Origin: Pelotomaculum sp. UBA5255
GTDB taxonomy: Bacteria; Bacillota; Desulfotomaculia; Desulfotomaculales; Pelotomaculaceae
Reading direction: 5' to 3'
Assembly (NCBI GenBank): GCA_002408725.1
Contig: DHTR01000021.1
Location: 1-8,265, forward strand
DNA: 8,265 nt
Part shown: in pieces, positions 6,396-8,265 of the stretch
Position numbering within the stretch: position 1 is the stretch's first letter
Layout of the letters: each line of letters starts with the position of its first letter
The notes under the pieces: model-generated
What the model saw: only the letters and a program-made list of their open reading frames with translations
What the model was told of the DNA's origin: nothing
The model's database searches: none
Position numbers and translations under genes: made by a program

Positions 6396-7544
6396 ATGAG
6401 GAATTTGAGTGACCGGCAGGAGCAGGCGATTGTGACTGTCATTGCTCAGGAAGGCCTTTCCGGGAAGGTCATCGGCCGGAAAAAGCTCTTTACCCGCACC
6501 GGCGGACAGGGAGCGTTAGAGCTACCTTGGCTGGAAGACAGGGCGTGGGAATTGGCGCAGATCTGTCTGGCCAAAGGGACCTTTGAAGTGGCTGGGATAA
6601 CCAACCCGGCCACTCCGGAGCAGAAAGCAACGATTATGATTGATCCGTACCTCCTGCCTTATGAACTGCTCATCCTGGGCGGCGGACATATTGCCCTGCC
6701 TCTGGTAAAGATAGGGCATCTACTGGGTTACAAGGTGACGGTCGTGGATGACCGTCCTGACTTTGTTTCATCCGCCCGTTTTCCGGAGGCGGACAGGGGG
6801 ATTTACGGCAGTTTTACTGAATTGGAGGAACTGATAAGTTTAGGCGCCCGGAGCTGCGTAGTCATCGTAACCCGGGGCCACCGGCATGACCTGGACTGTT
6901 TGCGGCGGGCTATCAAATATCCGCTGGCCTACCTTGGTATGATCGGCAGCAGGCAGAGGGTCCGGATGGTCAGGCAGCAATTGATCGCCGAAGGTTTTCC
7001 ACTGGAAAGAATTAACTCGGTGCACATGCCTATCGGGCTCGATATTAGCGCGCAGACACCCGAGGAGATAGCGGTCAGTATAGCTGCTCAATTAATCAAG
7101 GTCTGCCGGGGCAACAAAGCCGCCTCACCGGACGCTGCTCAGCAGGCTTATCTGGGGCAGATCTATGAAATGCCCTCAGCCGTTGATCTGGAAGCCCTTC
7201 AGCAAGCCGTTAAAGTAGGCTGCAACGGCAAGCAGGCAGCTTTGGCAACTATTGTAAAAACCAGAGGATCAACCCCTCGCAAGGTAGGCGCCAGGATGCT
7301 GGTTTTCAAGGATGGCCGCGTCCTCGGGACCATCGGGGGCGGCTGCGGAGAATCTGAAGTCTGTCGGGAAGCCCTCAACGTTATGAATGAAATGTTGCCT
7401 CACGTTTACAAGGTGAGCCTGGATGCGGAAACGGCCGCTATGGAAGGGATTGCCTGCGGCGGACTAATGGAAGTTTTTATAGAGCCGGCAGCGCTCTACG
7501 GCCATATCAACGGATATCAAGACAGCACATTTTTGGAAAGATAA
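6396..7544 (+). CDS. XdhC/CoxI-family hydroxylase maturation factor with rearranged domains
   Basis: Likely binds molybdopterin cofactor and promotes its sulfuration and insertion into the neighbouring Mo hydroxylase, as XdhC does. 382 residues. The order is unusual. Residues 1-88 look like a weakened CoxI domain without the GS-x-PR and GGGC motifs. Residues about 89-235 are the Rossmann XdhC domain, with LLILGGGHIALPL (GGGH 95-98), VVDDRP (D118, D119, R120), VIVTRGHRHDLDCLR, YLGMIGSR, and IGLDISAQTPEEIAVSI. Residues about 270-370 are an intact CoxI domain, with TRGSTPRKVGARMLV (RGSTPR 290-295), GTIGGGCGESEV (C317) and CGGLMEVFIEP (C354). Canonical XdhC has CoxI first and Rossmann second, once each. 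This could be a fusion of two maturation proteins that are usually encoded separately. The stop codon sits inside the terminator stem. The family is secure; the two-CoxI reading is by eye. Confidence 0.9.
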   Translation: MRNLSDRQEQAIVTVIAQEGLSGKVIGRKKLFTRTGGQGALELPWLEDRAWELAQICLAKGTFEVAGITNPATPEQKATIMIDPYLLPYELLILGGGHIALPLVKIGHLLGYKVTVVDDRPDFVSSARFPEADRGIYGSFTELEELISLGARSCVVIVTRGHRHDLDCLRRAIKYPLAYLGMIGSRQRVRMVRQQLIAEGFPLERINSVHMPIGLDISAQTPEEIAVSIAAQLIKVCRGNKAASPDAAQQAYLGQIYEMPSAVDLEALQQAVKVGCNGKQAALATIVKTRGSTPRKVGARMLVFKDGRVLGTIGGGCGESEVCREALNVMNEMLPHVYKVSLDAETAAMEGIACGGLMEVFIEPAALYGHINGYQDSTFLER

Positions 7545-7579
7545 CCCTCTGTCACAATTTGCGGCAGAGGGTTATCTTT
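7537..7579 (+). terminator. Strong hairpin terminator overlapping the xdhC-like stop codon
   Basis: A perfect 15-base inverted repeat, AAAGATAACCCTCTG (7537-7551) and its complement (7565-7579), extends by a G-U and a C-G pair around a 9-base loop. The stop codon TAA (7542-7544) lies in the left arm. The right arm ends in TCTTT and is followed by AT-rich sequence, and the left arm is preceded by TTTT. It could stop transcription from the operon and, less clearly, from the convergent catalase gene. Confidence 0.8.
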
Positions 7580-7692
7580 AGAGATATTTGAAGTTGAGTA
7601 TCAGGGAGACAATGTGGTACAGGGGAACGGTTCTCTTGACACCCTCACGCGCAAAACTTCCGATTGGCCCCTTCAAGAACAGTCCCTATTGA
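7580..7692. other. Convergent intergenic stretch without a gene
   Basis: Between the hydroxylase-maturation operon and the catalase gene. I see no coding sequence. It holds only the inverted element described at 7621-7690. Confidence 0.6.
7621..7690. repeat. REP-like imperfect inverted repeat
   Basis: AGGGGAACGGTTCTCTTGA (7621-7639) is imperfectly complementary to CTTCAAGAACAGTCCCTATT (7671-7690), giving a stem around a 30-base loop. The core ACGGTTCTCTT (7627-7637) recurs in reverse orientation as AAGAGAACCGT at 1321-1331, another intergenic site. From memory, short intergenic elements of the type GGGACGGTTCT are common in genomes of this bacterial group. It may also act as a terminator or mRNA-end structure for the catalase gene. 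Confidence 0.5.
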
Positions 7693-8211
7693 CTATGTGC
7701 TGTAAAGCTTCTTAGAGTCCATCAGCTCCTGGATATCGTTCAGCGCTTCTCCAAAGCGCTGGAAGTGCACTACTTCCCTCTCCCTTAAAAATCTTAAAGT
7801 GTCTTTAATGCCGGGGTCGTCGGTGAGCTGGATCAGGTGCTCGTAGGTGGTCCTGGCCTTTTGCTCGGCGGCCATGTCCTCGTGGAGATCCGTGATGGGG
7901 TCTCCCGTGGCCTGGATATAGGCAGCCGTCCAGGGTACCCCGGCTGCGTCCGCCGGGTAAACGGCCCGATCGTGCTGGGCAAAATGCGCTCCCAGGCCGG
8001 CCTCTCTCAACTGCTTAACCGAAACGCCCTTGACCAGCTTATAAATCATGGTAGCAATGATTTCCCAGTGGGCCATCTCCTCTGTACCGATATCCGTCAG
8101 CAGCCCTTTGGTTTTGTCTGTCGGCATGGTATAGCGCTGGGTTAAATAGCGCACCGAAGCAGAAAGCTCGCTGTCCGGCCCGCCGTACTGGGCCATCAGG
8201 AATTTGGCCAT
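7693..8211 (-). CDS. Manganese catalase / CotJC-like protein, N-terminus missing or damaged
   Basis: Ferritin-like di-manganese catalase family, which breaks down hydrogen peroxide; the closest recognisable relative is spore-coat protein CotJC of Bacillus (189 residues). 172 residues from the only in-frame ATG. The expected metal ligands are all present: E15 (GGPDSEL), E45 and H48 (TEEMAH), E116 (DMAAEQKAR) and H149 (REVVHF). The spacings E45-H48 (3) and E116-H149 (33) equal those of Thermus catalase (E70-H73, E155-H188). About 20 N-terminal residues usual for the family (the YEKKLQYPV-like region) are absent. The frame stays open for 10 codons upstream of the ATG (TRTGYKNDLG), then meets TAA at 8244-8242. 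The ATG has no ribosome binding site, and this whole stretch lies in the terminal inverted repeat, so the real gene probably starts further out. Convergent with the operon; no functional tie seen beyond oxidative-stress or spore context. Confidence 0.88.
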   Translation of the reverse strand: MAKFLMAQYGGPDSELSASVRYLTQRYTMPTDKTKGLLTDIGTEEMAHWEIIATMIYKLVKGVSVKQLREAGLGAHFAQHDRAVYPADAAGVPWTAAYIQATGDPITDLHEDMAAEQKARTTYEHLIQLTDDPGIKDTLRFLREREVVHFQRFGEALNDIQELMDSKKLYST

Positions 8212-8265
8212 GCCGAGATCATTTTTATACCCGGTCCGGGTTTATAAAAATGATCTCGGCATGGC
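8207..8265. repeat. Long near-perfect inverted repeat at the right edge
   Basis: The 23 bases at 8207-8229 are exactly complementary to 8243-8265. The 13-base centre (8230-8242) contains CCCGG-T-CCGGG, so almost the whole 59 bases folds back. The left arm overlaps the 5' end of the catalase coding sequence (MAKFLM region begins in it). It ends exactly at the last base of the window. A fold-back chimera or assembly end is the likeliest cause; a real regulatory hairpin is the alternative. Confidence 0.9.

Noticed and set aside
7837..8145. 102-residue + strand open frame across the catalase region
   Set aside because: It is antisense to the catalase gene, which has a full set of metal ligands; there is no motif or binding site for the + frame.
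1..8265. CRISPR array, tRNA, rRNA, riboswitch, transposase or phage genes
   Set aside because: I looked for regular direct repeats, tRNA-like cloverleaf ends, DDE-type coding fragments and long structured leaders and found none I could support.

Overview
The window looks like a piece of a Gram-positive anaerobe of the Peptococcaceae type (Desulfotomaculum/Pelotomaculum-like). This is inferred from strong AGGAGG ribosome binding sites, a TTG start, an NfnB-type NADPH oxidoreductase, a three-subunit molybdenum hydroxylase of clostridial style and a CotJC-type manganese catalase. The genus cannot be fixed from the sequence alone.

Layout. (1) Positions 1-1271 (+) hold the 3' part of a GltD/NfnB-family NADPH-dependent flavoprotein, cut by the left edge. 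(2) Positions 1272-1411 are a purine-rich intergenic stretch with short inverted repeats. (3) Positions 1412-5138 (+) are a tight three-gene operon for a xanthine dehydrogenase-superfamily molybdenum hydroxylase: FAD subunit, 2x[2Fe-2S] subunit and molybdopterin subunit, 13-15 bases apart, each with a good ribosome binding site. (4) Positions 5139-5316 are intergenic, with a degraded echo of the 3' end of the preceding gene and a plausible promoter. (5) Positions 5317-7544 (+) hold two cofactor-maturation genes: a MoeA-like molybdopterin-binding protein with a cysteine-rich tail, and an XdhC/CoxI-family protein with an unusual domain order. A strong hairpin terminator overlaps the latter's stop codon. 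(6) Positions 7580-7692 have no gene but contain a REP-like inverted element. (7) Positions 7693-8211 (-) hold a manganese catalase/CotJC-like gene, convergent with the operon and damaged or cut at its 5' end. (8) Positions 8207-8265 are a near-perfect long inverted repeat at the right edge.

How the genes fit together. The FAD, Fe-S and Mo subunits should form one cytosolic hydroxylase that oxidises an N-heterocycle or aldehyde at a molybdenum-cytosine-dinucleotide centre and passes electrons via two [2Fe-2S] clusters to FAD. The MoeA-like and XdhC-like proteins are likely to supply and activate (sulfurate) its cofactor. The NfnB-like protein handles NADPH and may belong to an NfnAB complex whose other half lies upstream; a direct link to the hydroxylase is possible but unproven. 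The substrate is unknown: two residues that bind purines in animal xanthine dehydrogenase appear to be missing. I see no wholly new system. The most unusual points are the maturation gene pair, above all the rearranged XdhC-like protein, and the orphan substrate of the hydroxylase.
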